Below, piece after piece: positions 43,871-55,605 of a stretch of 64,000 nt of DNA (the stretch's first letter is position 1; each line of letters begins with the position of its first letter). The notes under the pieces were generated by a model that saw only the letters and a list, made by a program, of their open reading frames with translations, had not been told where the DNA came from and ran no database searches. The stretch spans positions 26,874,927 to 26,938,926 of the forward strand of contig CM019713.1 of assembly GCA_009760885.1 (NCBI GenBank), read 5' to 3'. A program made the translations under genes and the position numbers. Source of the DNA: Achatina immaculata (taxonomy: Eukaryota > Mollusca > Gastropoda > Stylommatophora > Achatinidae).

Positions 43871-46369
43871 CATAATTTTCATTTGTGAAGATGAAATAAT
43901 GCATGAAAAAAAATCTGGGCACACAATATGATAATTCATAGTCATGAAATAACAACTTTATAATTCTGAGACATATGTGATGTAATTTATCCTAGAGTCC
44001 TAGTGACTTTAGTTCTACATAAAGCCTAAATCACTCTGGCTACATGTCTACACCAAAGCTTAGCTTGCTGGAAAAAGGTAGTGACTTTCATAAGCCCTAA
44101 TTACAATGGAAGCAACAGTCTTGATTTTAACAGACTTACACAATAACTCTAAACATATGATACATTTAATTCTTAAACAATATACACCATAAAACATGTT
44201 TTATACAACACATATTTACAGCTGTTTTAATTGTTTTAGAAAAACAATTTAAAAAAAAAAGATGTCATTCCAACCAAATGTTTACAAATAATATAAGGTG
44301 TATTTAGTGTGTGAGATATTTTACAAATATTGCACCATGACAAATATCATCAATGATATAAAACAATAAAGCAATGTGATAAATACATAACATAATGGCA
44401 AATGACATACATCAACCATTTGTCATCCTTTTTTTTTTTGACAGTAAAACCCTCTGTAGATTCAATTTAGTTAAAACTCTTTTCTTAATTATTTATTTGC
44501 ATTTCTGCTCCTAGTGCTTTACAAATTTAGTCCCACATTTCTGGCAATTTCCTGATTTAGTTTTACAGTTTGGGTGATTTGTTTACCACATTTTATATTT
44601 TCTGGTAACATAACTTTATCAAATTTTGCAGCTGAAATTTGTTGATCACCTAGCACAGCTGTGAGGCCTTCAAGCCAACTGCATTGACAAAATATCATCA
44701 TCTTAGTATGCTTCTTAAACTAGAGACAACTATACTGGCCTTTCTCCTCCAAGAGCACTCAGCTTTCTACACTGACATGCACTGCTACAATTAGCAAACC
44801 TGCAAGGTTTTTCTTGTTCCAAATAAATCACTGCTGGGGTAATATGTCCCAACAATCTTTATCATGAACACTTCCAGCTCTTTAAGTTCTTCACTGCAAG
44901 CAGAACCTTAAACTGACAGTATATTTTGGTTTCATGATCATTTTTATGCTCTAATTTCACATTACTTGTCTTTGTTGCATTTATTTTGCACATTTCTGGT
45001 GTCAGACATTTTCTACATCAGTGGTTTTCAATCTTTTCTTGGCTGTGAAGCCCTTGTTAAAAATAAGGCAATAAACAAGACAGATGATGCCAACACACTG
45101 TCAATCAAGCAATTCCATTTGCTGGTCCACAGACTCCAAAAACTCTTCCATGGATACCAGATTAAGAACAACATTTTGTGACTGACAAGAATCTAGGAGA
45201 AAGAAAGCAACATTGTTTGTTTTTTTTATATAGCTAGGGCTAGCAATAAGGTTTTATGATGGGCCAGTGACTAAATCTGTTTTTTAAAAATAAGTACAAA
45301 TTTACACAAGCAACAAGATCAAATCATCAAGGAGTGAACTAACAAGGACAATACAAGAGATCTAACAAGTGACTAAAAGTAAGAAAAAGAGCCAATGACA
45401 GATACCACATTAAGATACATAAGCATTATACACTGCAGAACATACTGAAACAAGACACACGTCTTAAACGCCACAAACTAAACAACCAAACAGCTAAGCT
45501 ATTTAGTGCACTAAATTATGCAGACCCTACCTTTCTCACCATTGCTGCAGAAAAGTTTTAAAGATCAACAGCAAAATGCATGTGGACAAACTGATCACTT
45601 CTGAAATACTTCTCAAACATGGAGTATGTCAAATAATAGCTACTGCTGGAGCTCTGATGCAGTACAACTGTGAAGAATCCTTCAAATCAGTTATGAGAAA
45701 AGAGTAAAACAATAATACAATTTTTGGGCAAGAAATGGCTCGGACACATACTAATGATACAAAAATGTGGCTACAGATATAGACAAAAAACAAAAACAAA
45801 AAAAACCCGAAACACTCTTGTGTTGTCATAAAATGGAAACCTGAAAGACAAAAAAAAAAAACAACACAAAGACAAGCTCTAGACAGATTTGGGGAAGGAC
45901 TACATAAAAATAAATTGTAAAAGTGGATTAAATCTGGATTTATAATTGGTCCAGAAAAGGTGTAACTGTAGGAGGTCTGCATGCACCTTATATTTCTATA
46001 CCGAGTTGGAAGTGAGGGGCCTAGCATGCAAGGATGAAGTACACTACTTCCCACATTTAAAACCATTTGATCACATTTCTTTTCTGCTATTACTTCAACT
46101 GACACAGTAAAACTCTGGCATCTGTTCCATACATGATAAATGTTGTCAACTGTTACATACATGACATTCTATGACACAGAGTGGAGAAAAATGCTTCACA
46201 TGAAAAGAGTCATACTTGGTTGATATAACGTCAGATTCAACCCTAGTTTTTTCACTACAAAAACAAGTAAAGGTAAATAGGTAACTTTGTCATGCCTTAG
46301 AGGCTCATAAGGATATATGTTAGTGCTCATATTTTTCTTGGCCTGTCAGCACACTAGAGGATGATGTGG
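43871..46369. other. noncoding stretch of about 2.5 kb
   Basis: AT-rich. A 177-codon minus-strand frame at 45629-46162 is Phe/Cys/Ser-rich low-complexity read-through of A-rich plus-strand DNA, with no domain. I do not call a gene. Confidence 0.4.
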
Positions 46370-46530
46370 TCAGTATTGTGCCTGGCAGCCTTTCCTTCCC
46401 CAACTTCATAAGAAGTCAGGTACCCAGTTCTATAACTGGGTGACTGGGGTCCCTCCTGCTGGATTTGAACTCCCAACTTTTGCCATAAGAGACCAGTCCA
46501 CTAACCACTTCATCACTCTGATGCCCACTA
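46370..46530 (-). mobile_element. tRNA-derived SINE
   Basis: The minus-strand head has an A-box-like ATGAAGTGGTTAGTGGACTG and B-box-like GGGAGTTCAAATCC. The core GGTACCCAGTTCTATAACTG (plus) follows. The tRNA-like structure is degraded. Confidence 0.7.
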
Positions 46531-46589
46531 CAACAGAAGACAACACGTTTATTCTACTCTAAATAAAAAAAATGTTAATCTCATATAAA

Positions 46590-47177
46590 ACACTCAGCAC
46601 AAGCCCTGATACCTAGTCTCTGGCTTGTAACAAACACTGAACACAAGCCCTGATAACTAGTCTCTGGCTTGTAACAAACACTGAACACAAGCCCTGATAA
46701 CTAGTCTCTGGCTTGTAACAAACACTGAACACAAGCCCTGATACCTAGTCTCTGGCTTGTAACAAACACTGAACACAAGCCCTGATAACTAGTCTCTGGC
46801 TTGTAACAAACACAGAACACAAGCCCTGATACCTAGTCTTTGACCTGTAACAAACACTGAACACAAACCTTGACACCTAGTTTCTGGCTTGTAACAAACA
46901 TAGAACACAAGTCCTGATAACTAGTCTCTGGCTTGTAACAAACACTGATCACAAGCCCTGATACCTAGTTTCTGGCTTGTAACAAACACAGAACACAAGT
47001 CCTGATACCTAACACAGAACACAAGCTCTGATAACTAGTCTCTGGCTTGTAACAAACACTGATCACAAGCCCTGATAACTAGTCTCTGGCTTGTAACAAA
47101 CACAGAACACAAGCCCTGATAACTAGTCTCTGGCTTGTAACAAACACAGAACACAAGCCCAGTCTCTGGCTTGTAAC
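46590..47177. repeat. 44-bp minisatellite, about 13 copies
   Basis: Unit contains ACACTGAACACAAGCCCTGA, TAACTAGTCTCTGGCTTGTA and ACAA. Truncated units occur near 47010 and 47155. Confidence 0.94.
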
Positions 47178-47960
47178 AGCAACAAACCACTGATAGTATA
47201 AGCGCTGTAACAAGACTGTATAAGTCGGCAATACACCAGTATGCTGTTCTTCATTCCTTTAATACACACATTAAAAAAACTGTGAATGAAGTTTCATGGC
47301 ACTGCCATTATTCTCAAACCAGAATGTATACCACAGACAGGCTCTTGCAGAGTAAACCATTTATTCCAAACAAACTGGAAGCTGACTAACTGTTAAAGAA
47401 ACATTCAACTTATGATGAACAAAGCCAAAATACAGAGAACATTCTGGCCAATTCTTCAACAAATCTCTCCCTTGGACCAAATGTAACGATGGCTTCATAA
47501 ACAAATAATACCTTAAAACAGGTAACAAAGAAGCCTTTTCCCAACAGCACTTGCAGCAAAGAATTCAAAGAGTTGAAACACTAGAAGAACAGAGTTCTTA
47601 TAATCACAAAACATCAGCTGCTGGTCTACTTCAATTCTAAATCTACCACAAGCCACTTAAATGGCTTTTCAAAAAATTGAAAAGAAAATAACTACAGTCA
47701 CACGGCTTTGTTCTGTGGTTGGGAGTTTACTGCAGCAAGTGCTGATAACATGTATACATAATTTCCTTAGAAAACATTGCAGCAGTGATTTTTTTTTTGC
47801 TACAAAATATGCTTGTGTGTCTACAGCGTTGTTTGGTAGGTTTCAAATGCATGTAATCCAGTAATGTTACTGCCTCATTATATGAAGCCACACCTACCTG
47901 TGCAATACTATTATGTGATACAGAATGTTTTTAAAAAAAAATATACATATATAAAACAAG
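47178..47960 (-). other. CSRNP 3' flank, candidate 3' UTR
   Basis: Noncoding sequence after the CSRNP stop codon. On the minus strand an AATAAA hexamer lies at 47360-47365, about 600 bases past the stop, and could be the poly(A) signal. The true 3' end is not determinable here. Confidence 0.35.
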
Positions 47961-50900
47961 TTACACTAAAACCATCTCAATTATGGATTCCTTGATAATC
48001 TCACCAAAATTCTGACTCATTCTCTGATCCTTCTCTTCTTCAGACATGGTTGGAGATGATGAGATTGATGATGAAGATGATGACACGGCTGACTGCACTT
48101 CTGATGATGATGCTGAGGACATCTCAGAATTTGTGACATCTTCAAAGTTCTTGGCCTGATCGCTCTCTGTCCCAGGTGCTTCTGATGACACTTCCACACA
48201 GTGTGTATTACTCTGATGCTCCTCTTTATCACCCCCCATCCAGGAAGTGACTGCTTCTTTTTGGTCTTTCATGTCAAAGCTGGTGCTCCACAATTCCATG
48301 TGAACTTCTGCATTTGGGAAGTTGGATTTGGACTGCCCACTCTGAAACAAACAAGTCTCATTAGTTTCTCTCATGTCTTTGATGTCCTCAGAAGCCTGGC
48401 TGTTACCAGGAATCTCACTTCTTCGTGGATTAAAGTGGCTGTTTTTGGGTCGGCCAAGAGGAGCGTGCACGGAGGTGGCTGCCACTTCAGCGGCCGCTGG
48501 TGGCTCACTACATGGTGCAGGAGCTGCACTTCGAGCCTGACATGTTTCAAGCGATGAACAAGATGCTGCTGGTGTTAAAAGCGAGGAGAGCGCAGCAGGT
48601 GTCAAAGGTGGCATGAACGCTGATGACATGTCTGGTGAGTACATGAGAGATGTGTCTGATAATTCTGGTGATAAAGATGAGGAAGTTCGAGGACGCTGTG
48701 AAAATAATGACTGGGAAAATGGTGTGTTTGACACTAGTGGTAGTACAGATTCATTTTCCATAAGTGGATCTAAGAGCTTTCCACTCTTATCTGATGTGGT
48801 ACACATGGCACTCACATCGCTGCAGGACTCGATGGCACTGGTGTCGGTATATGGCAAGTCATACAAGAGATTCTGCGAGGTTCCTACTAGGCTGCCTGTG
48901 TCTGCGTTCTCAGCTGACATGCGGTAGCTGGAGAAAGATGACGCTGGGTTTTCAGAGACACCGAGGTCCGGCCTTGAATCCACGTGGGACGAGATTCCTG
49001 GACAATGGGCAGCAAGTCGATCACGGGTGGTTGTGGTCATGGTAGCGTATGTTATGGTGGATGAATTTGGAGACTCTGGACTGACAGAAGCAGGACATGG
49101 CTTCTGTGTTTGCTGGTAGCTGGAGCTGCATGAAATCTGTAGCTGGGATGCTCCTTGATCTGCTATGCTGGAGAGGGACTCTGAAGTTGAGGTGCTCAGG
49201 CCAAAACACTCTCGCACTGTAGGGCTCGTCAATGATGCACTCCAACAGGACGTGTGCTGCGCTGTCTGAAGAGGCTGGAAACTAGCGCCGCTTTCAGCAC
49301 CCGCGGTGGTTGCTGTCGTGCTACCAAAGCCAGCTGTTCGTGATGAGGAGTAGCTGATATGACTGGGTTGTTTTAAGTAGTCTGTGCCCTTTACAGATGA
49401 GCTGCTCTGGTTGTAGGCTTTGTTAGATGTTGCCAATGTAGAATCTAATTTATACACTGCAGGGGGGTCACAAGCCTGTGTCTCTATCATGTCTGTGTCA
49501 ATAAACTTGTTCTGAAAGTCAGGAGCTGCTCCCTGCTGCAGCATTACAGTATTTTCTGAAGATTCCAGCTGCAGGCCATTGTCCATCTGCGTGCAAGTCA
49601 TGAGTCCAGTCTGAGTTAGAAGGCCTGAAGTGGAGGCCATGGCACCTGCCGATCCCACAAACTGCCCTGCTGAAAACTGGGACGTTCTTGGGATAAATGG
49701 AGGCCTTGAGTGAGATTGGTTGGACACTGCTGCAGGCTGGTGTTGAGGGTGGGGAACCAAGCCACAACAACTCTGCTGCTCCATTCTTACATTACTGCAG
49801 GAAGATGCTGACAGACCAATTCCACAGCCACCGCTCATTTGAAGATTCTGGATGCAGCTTCGGCTGGAGAGTGATGGCTGTTTGGTCATCCCTGGAGACT
49901 GACTATGAATGGTTCCAATGTTACTACTGCCTACGGTACTGTTACTACAAGTGAACATCGGGGAGGGTGATACATGAAATTTTCCTGAAAAACCTGCTTG
50001 GCCAACATTAGAAAAGGAGCGAGATTCCAAGATATCTGGAGATGTGTCATTCAGTTCAGAGTAAGAATTATCATCACTATCAAAGTATATTGATGATGTG
50101 TTCTCTGATCTGTATACCTCTTCTTCACCATCATTAAACAGCAGCATGTGCTGTGATGCTGGCTGCTGCTGCTGTTGTGGTGGTGGGGGTGGATGAAGCA
50201 GTGACATCCCTGGTGAGATGCCCAGGTGATGATGATGCTGCAACTGAGGCCCTTGAGATCCTGAATATGCTGGCTGTGGCCCCAAAGCTGTGGTGATCAC
50301 TCGCTGCTGCTGCTGTCGCTGCTGCTGGGTTACCATTGAAAACTTCACATCATGCATCATGACATTACACATATCAGTGTTCTGACAGTCCCTGCAACTT
50401 CCTCTTTCATTGCTATTGAACATATTCAGGTCAATAGCTTCTGCTTTCTTTGCTTTCAATCTGCTTTTCAAGACCTTGCCACTACTGCCACTACCCACAC
50501 TTGTGCTGGCCCCACAGCTGTTACTATCATCTTGACTTCCTGAATTATCTGGGTAAACACTTTCTTCCACACCATTTGCTCCAACCACGTCAATTTCACC
50601 AACTGGTGACTTCAGTGACAGAGATGATGTTGTTGCAGCAGGACTGCCCTCAAAGCACTGTGAATCTTTCCTCTCTAGCTCAAGTCGCATTAAAGTATGA
50701 ATGAAATGAGTTCGCACTCGGATTGGGTTAAATTCAATTCTTCCTGCTGGATTGCTACAACCATCTTTTGTACAACCACAGGGAAAAGACAGCCGATCAA
50801 CCTGACATTGTATGCCTGCAAGACTGCAAGAACAGGTAGCCGGATCACAGAACACTTTACAGTCACAACCGCAGACATTTCTAGAAACTCTTATGTCCCG

Positions 50901-51202
50901 GCACTCATCTTTCTCTTCATTGTCAATTTTTTTCACACCTGCTGTCCGCAGGAGAACACGCCGCTGGCGGATAGGAAGTGGCTGCAGGAAGTAATAGTCA
51001 TCATACTCGCTATCACTCTCACTACCCGAGGAGACATCCTCTTCATTTTCCAGTGGAGGTAAACTTGATGCTAGCAACGGAGAGGGGAACATTTTTCCCT
51101 GTCTGCGTTGTTCTGCAAGAATAGCTCGGTGGATACGCTTCTGCTCCTTTGTGTAGTCAGACAATGTAAAGTCTCGTGTGAAGCTATGATGTTCAGACAT
51201 GC
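47961..51202 (-). CDS. CSRNP: CSRNP/AXUD1-family nuclear protein, large last coding exon
   Basis: Encodes the last 1079 residues of an 1167-residue product. CSRNP proteins are nuclear transcription factors of the AXIN1-up-regulated (AXUD1) type that bind an AGAGTG-like element in vertebrates. The exon starts after TTTTTCCAG (51203-51204) and opens MSEHHSFTRDFTLSDYTKEQ, then KRIHRAILAEQ. An acidic Ser-rich patch (about full-length residues 145-158) leads to the Cys-rich domain at about 188-236: CGCDCKVFCDPATCSC, FPCGCTKDGCSNPAGRIEFN, then RVRTHFIHTLMRLELE. The remaining ~900 residues are low complexity: Gln runs near codons for QQQRQQQQR and PPPPPQQQQQ, and long Ser-rich stretches. The acidic end is EEEKDQRMSQ...SIIEMVLV. 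Vertebrate members are about 550-600 residues, so this tail is long. Any ATG upstream of 51202 in this frame is intronic. Confidence 0.93.
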
Positions 51203-51954
51203 CTGGAAAAAGAAAACTGCTGTCACCATAGATGAAGTACAAATAAATAAGAAAGCCATTAAACCATGCAGAAATCTGCTGTTACTTGTACTCTGTAACA
51301 CATATAAATACAGGCATGAAAGAAAAGAAAAGAAAAGAAAACTGAGGCTCATAAAATGTAAATATATTTTTTAAACAATTGGATTAATATTAAAGAAATA
51401 GAAAGTTATAAAACATTTGAACCATATAAATAGCATATGCTGCACTAGAGGGAAAAAGTGTAGGAAAAGTTGGAACACTGTATAAATGTGAGGGCAGGGG
51501 TTCTCAACAGAGAAGGAGATGACACCCCAGGGAGTGATTTCAAGTCAAAGGGGAGGAACTTTTTTCCAAATGAAAGAATATATAATGGTGAACATCCTTT
51601 CTAGATGATGACTTTAACATAGAGGGGAAGCACACATGAAACAGCCTGGGTTGAAAAAGGAGCCTTGGAATCTGGGATGTTGTAAACAACTTTGAAAATG
51701 ATAGGAAGAAAGAGATGTTGGGGGTAAGGTGGAAGAAAATACAAAGAGATGGAAAGGATACAGCTTGGTCTGATTGAAAATTGACACAAGTCACAGCACA
51801 GCCAGCTTTCCATGGGGAGATGAGATGGTGCATGATGATGATGATGGGGTGGTAATAACGACATTTCCTGTGCATGAATGTAAAGAATCACATATCAGTC
51901 AAAGATGACAAGAGGAGAAAGTCAGGAAGACAGTGTGAATTTAAAAGTAAAAGT
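51203..51954. other. CSRNP intron 2, right part
   Basis: Noncoding; contains an (AAAAG)n-type run at about 51322-51340. Nothing else recognised. Confidence 0.5.
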
Positions 51955-52225
51955 AAAGATAGTCCCATAGCATTTCAAATGCCGTAGGGGGTGAAGCGTT
52001 AGAGACCTCATTATGCTGGGTCATCAGCGTATGAGGTAGGGTGACCAGTTCCTTTCCTCGCTGCCTTTACTTCCCAGATTTTCTCTGGTACCCATTTTAC
52101 GAGGCTGGGTCGACCTCAGGGCCGTATTGGTCGGAAAAAAAAAATCCCGCTCAGCTGGGGATTCGAACCCTCGACCATTTGGTTGCTAGACGAGTGCTCT
52201 AACCACTACGCTAGCCAGCCCCTAG
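51955..52225 (-). mobile_element. tRNA-derived SINE in CSRNP intron 2
   Basis: The minus-strand head GGCTAGCGTAGTGGTTAGAG (A box) and GGGTTCGAATCCC (B box) lie at about 52220-52150. The core CCCATTTTACGAGGCTGGGT (plus) and a body with ATGCCGTAGGGGGTGAAG follow. It shares layout with 20731-20995. The B box is perfect, but the fold and 3' body show a retroposon, not a tRNA gene. Confidence 0.85.
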
Positions 52226-52773
52226 TGTGAATTTATCAGTGGAATTTAACAAAAAAAATAACCTGGAAGATAAAGCCCACCAAATACAATCTCATTCTTC
52301 AAATGAACTTCTGACAACTACAACAAAAAAGTGATACATATCACAGTGGAGACTGAACTCTGATGATTTTAGTGAATGCAGGTACAACAAGCGACAGGAA
52401 AACAAAGGACTGAACCTTGTATCACAAGCTATGATTTATGGTGCCAAATTCAGCACACAGGATATAGGTAACAAAGAGAAGAGATGTGGAATGGAAACCA
52501 CTATTAATATTCAGGAAACTTTTGCTCAGAAACCATTTATATAGGTACAAGATGCTGTGTGTAATTTGTCAATGATACAGACAGATCCTGTGAGAACAAG
52601 TTTTTTTTAAAAATACAATAAAAAAAATACAATGGAAAAGAGAAAAATTTGCACACCAAAAAAAAAAAAAGTCTAACATGATGATGTATGAGATGAACAG
52701 AAAAGAAACAGACATGTCAATTTTTAGCCATAAAAACATATCAAAATACTGTTGGGGGTCTGTCTTCACCTAC
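52226..52773. other. CSRNP intron 2, left part
   Basis: Noncoding AT-rich sequence; nothing recognised. Confidence 0.45.
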
Positions 52774-52899
52774 CTAACGTGGATCCACCCTCACTAGGTA
52801 CACAGGTAAAGCCTTGCCTTCGAGGAAAGTAAAACACAGAGACACCTTTAAAGTTCACCTTTTTCTTCATTCTCTTTGGAGGCGATGGCCCAGATGCAA
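52774..52899 (-). CDS. CSRNP: CSRNP, second coding exon
   Basis: Acceptor ACTTTCAG (52900-52901) and donor G|GTAGGTG (from 52773). It encodes [20 protein letters not shown], then [20 protein letters not shown] and L, the highly conserved N-terminal CSRNP block ('V.F..V.V+YFPR.QGF..VPS.GG.TLG'). The basic KRMKKK is a candidate nuclear localisation signal. Phases match both neighbours: G|TT makes Val at entry and G|GC makes Gly at exit. The domain continues into the next exon. Confidence 0.93.
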
Positions 52900-53675
52900 C
52901 TGAAAGTTTATAAGCAAACATATCAGCAAAGTATGTTACCTTGCCCTCTAGTCTATGCTTAGCACAAAACTATGCCACAATTACTTCTCATTAAATACCA
53001 GACTTTTTTTATGTTATCAGTGGTTCTAAATTTTGTGCTTCAAATAATGTACTGTCATCAATCTTTTGAGAATCTTTGTGAATATCTGCTATACAGTTTA
53101 TTTTCTCTTGAATTTTGTTAGCTACTGTAATCTTTATACTCAAGTATGAAGTTACCTATTTAATCCTTCATAATTTTGTATCTGATATAGCATGTATGTA
53201 TATTGGAACCTACATTCTGACTGCAATCCTGCATGTTATATTCATGAAAATGATTTCTATTCTTTTATACTCTAACATAATTTTTTATATTTAAAACTAT
53301 ATATTTTGTATGTTATTATAATATGTGTCTCTTCTTTCCTAGAATATTAAATATCCCATCAGCTTTACTCTATTGGTTTCTTTTTCTCTTCATAAATGTT
53401 TTATTGATTACTCATTCTGCTGTATGATTTTGATTATTTCAGGACTCAATACATCTGCTTCACTGGCAATGGTATTCTTCAGAAAACTGATCAATCTGGA
53501 CTCAAGTCACTTTTCAAAATCACCTGAAATCAATCAAAGAGATGAAAAACAGTGGCTCAGATCCAGCTCGCTACTTGGCATATCTTTACTCTGTTGAATC
53601 AGTGGCTTTACCACAGCATAGTATTAGTAAGATTTCTAAGACAATACATATTTCAATGATCTCCTTTTCATGCAT
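52900..53675. other. CSRNP intron 1, right part
   Basis: Unique AT-rich noncoding sequence. Confidence 0.45.
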
Positions 53676-54417
53676 CTCTCTCTGAACCTTAAGTGCCCAG
53701 GGCACATGGGGCTTCTGCAAGGGTTTTCCACAAATGCCTGTCCTTCGCCTTTTTTTCTGCTCTTGCCCAGGTAAGCCCTCTATTGCTCAACATCCTTTCT
53801 GTTGTTCTTCTCCATGTCTCTTTTGGTCTACCCTTACTTCTGTTACCCTGTGGCGTCCATCTTAGTGCTACTTTTGGTAGTGAGTTGTCAGTCATTCGGA
53901 GCACATGTCCCAACCATAGCCAGCGTCTTTCCTCAATAATTGTTGTCAGTGGCTTCATCTGCATTTCTGCCAATAAGATGTTATTTCTTATGGTGTTTGG
54001 CCAAAATATTTTTCTAATTCTTTGTAAACATTTAGTTTGGAAAGAATTCAAGTTGTTTTTTTATGGTTTTGGTGATGTTCCAGCATTCACTTCCATAGAA
54101 TAGTACACTTAGAACATTACTCTTAAATATCCTGATTTTCATATTTATGCTTAGTTTTTTTTATTTCCATATAGTCTGCAGCACTGTAAAAGCCTGGTTT
54201 TCTTTAGTAAGTCTGCTGTTGATGTCCTCTGTGCTGTCTCCATTTTCTACTACTCTGCTGCCAAGGTATACAAATTCGTTTACCTCCTCCACTAACTTGC
54301 TATCTACTCTGAGTACATTTCCGTTGTTCACATTTTGCTTCATTAACTTTGTCTTTCCTACGTTGATCTTTAGTCCTATGTTGTTTGCATTCTGAGTTAG
54401 CTTTTCACGCATGCTGT
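53676..54417 (-). mobile_element. LINE-A fragment, 5'-truncated, in CSRNP intron 1
   Basis: The minus strand encodes NIGLKINVGKTKLMKQNVNN, FVYLGSRVVENGDS (54430-54161) and, in another frame, NSFQTKCLQRIRKIFWPNTI, GRPKETWRRTTERM and LAEAPCALGT (54051-53689). It has a short (AG)n tail near 53676-53686. Closely similar to the 3' part of 2573-5800. Possible flanking repeat TTTTCATGCAT / TTTTCACGCAT with one mismatch. Same orientation as the host gene. Confidence 0.88.
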
Positions 54418-54889
54418 CAGAAAAAGACATGGGAGGCAGTTAAACACGCTGTACAGATGAGCACAGCCCAATCTGAGGATTAAGATAACACCAAAGAAGG
54501 ACAACATGCCAAACTACAATTAACATGACAAGGAGTTGCAATGTTTAAATATATTAGGGGTGAGATGACTGACAAGTTATTGTATACAGAATTAACTTGA
54601 TTAAAACCAAAGTAGAGCTTCCATGTGTCAACCTGGGTCTCCATGTGAATTATGGGATAAACTAAAGTAACTTTCTTTGCATTTAAATAAGATCTATCAG
54701 AAAAAATAAAGCAACTAATGTACTTCATTAGGTGGTGGATAGAATAAAATATTTACTGTGTATTGCTTTTATTTATTTTAAATTGATTTCTTCACATTCA
54801 TAACTCACAAGCACTTGTCCATGGTGCAGTAGGAAAGTTCTGAGTATTCTTTTTCTGGTAGCTAAAACCAAAAACCACTCACAAACCTG
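54418..54889. other. CSRNP intron 1 stretch
   Basis: Noncoding; nothing recognised. Confidence 0.4.
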
Positions 54890-55430
54890 GGACTTGACTT
54901 GAAGCTGCTCTGCAGGGACTAGAAGCTTGACTTGAAGCTGCTCTGCAGGGACTAGATGCTGCTCTGCAAGGACTAGAAGCTTGACTTGAAGCTGCTCTGC
55001 AAGGACTAGAAGCTTGACTTGAAGCTGCTCTGCAGGGACTAGATGCTGCTCTGCAAGGACTAGAAGCTTGACTTGAAGCTGCTCTGCAGGGACTAGATGC
55101 TGCTCTGCAGGGACTAGAAGCTTGACTTGAAGCTGCTCTGCAGGGACTAGATGCTGCTCTGCAAGGACTAGAAGCCTGACTTGAAGCTGCTCTGCAAGGA
55201 CTAGAAGCTTGACTTGAAGCTGCTCTGCAGGGACTAGATGCTGCTCTGCAAGGACTAGAAGCTTGACTTGAAGCTGCTCTGCAAGGACTAGAAGCTTGAC
55301 TTGAAGCTGCTCTGCAGGGACTAGATGCTGCTCTGCAAGGACTAGAAGCTTGACTTGAAACTGCTCTGCAAGGACTAGAAGCTTGACTTGAAACTGCTCT
55401 GCAGGGACTAGAAGCTTGACTTGAGACTTG
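54890..55430. repeat. 33-bp/22-bp minisatellite in CSRNP intron 1
   Basis: Units of 33 bp (GCTTGACTTGAAGCTGCTCT then GCAGGGACTAGAA) alternate with shorter 22-bp ones (TGCTGCTCTGCAAGGACTAG). About 17-18 units. Confidence 0.93.
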
Positions 55431-55605
55431 AAGGCAATATTTTGAATCCTAACCTGCGACTTGAAGACTGTGTTTCAAGATCTGACTTTGGACTCGAAGG
55501 TGCTGTTCTGAAAATTGACTTTGGACTCGAAGGTGCTGTTCTAAGAACTGACTTTGGACTCGAAGGTGCTGTTCTGAGAACTGACTTTGGACTTGCTCTT
55601 AAGTT
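55431..55605. repeat. second, diverged 33-bp minisatellite
   Basis: About four to five copies of GACTTTGGACTCGAAGGTGC then TGTTCTGAGAACT. It aligns by eye with the preceding array (ACTTGAAGCTGCTCTG versus ACTCGAAGGTGCTGTT). Frames on both strands are repeat artefacts. Confidence 0.88.

Noticed and set aside
45629..46162. 177-codon minus-strand frame
   Set aside because: Low-complexity Phe/Cys/Ser translation of A-rich DNA, with no motif or conserved start context.
52140..52225. tRNA-like sequence with perfect B box
   Set aside because: The acceptor stem and 3' end do not form a tRNA, and a SINE body follows; treated as a retroposon.
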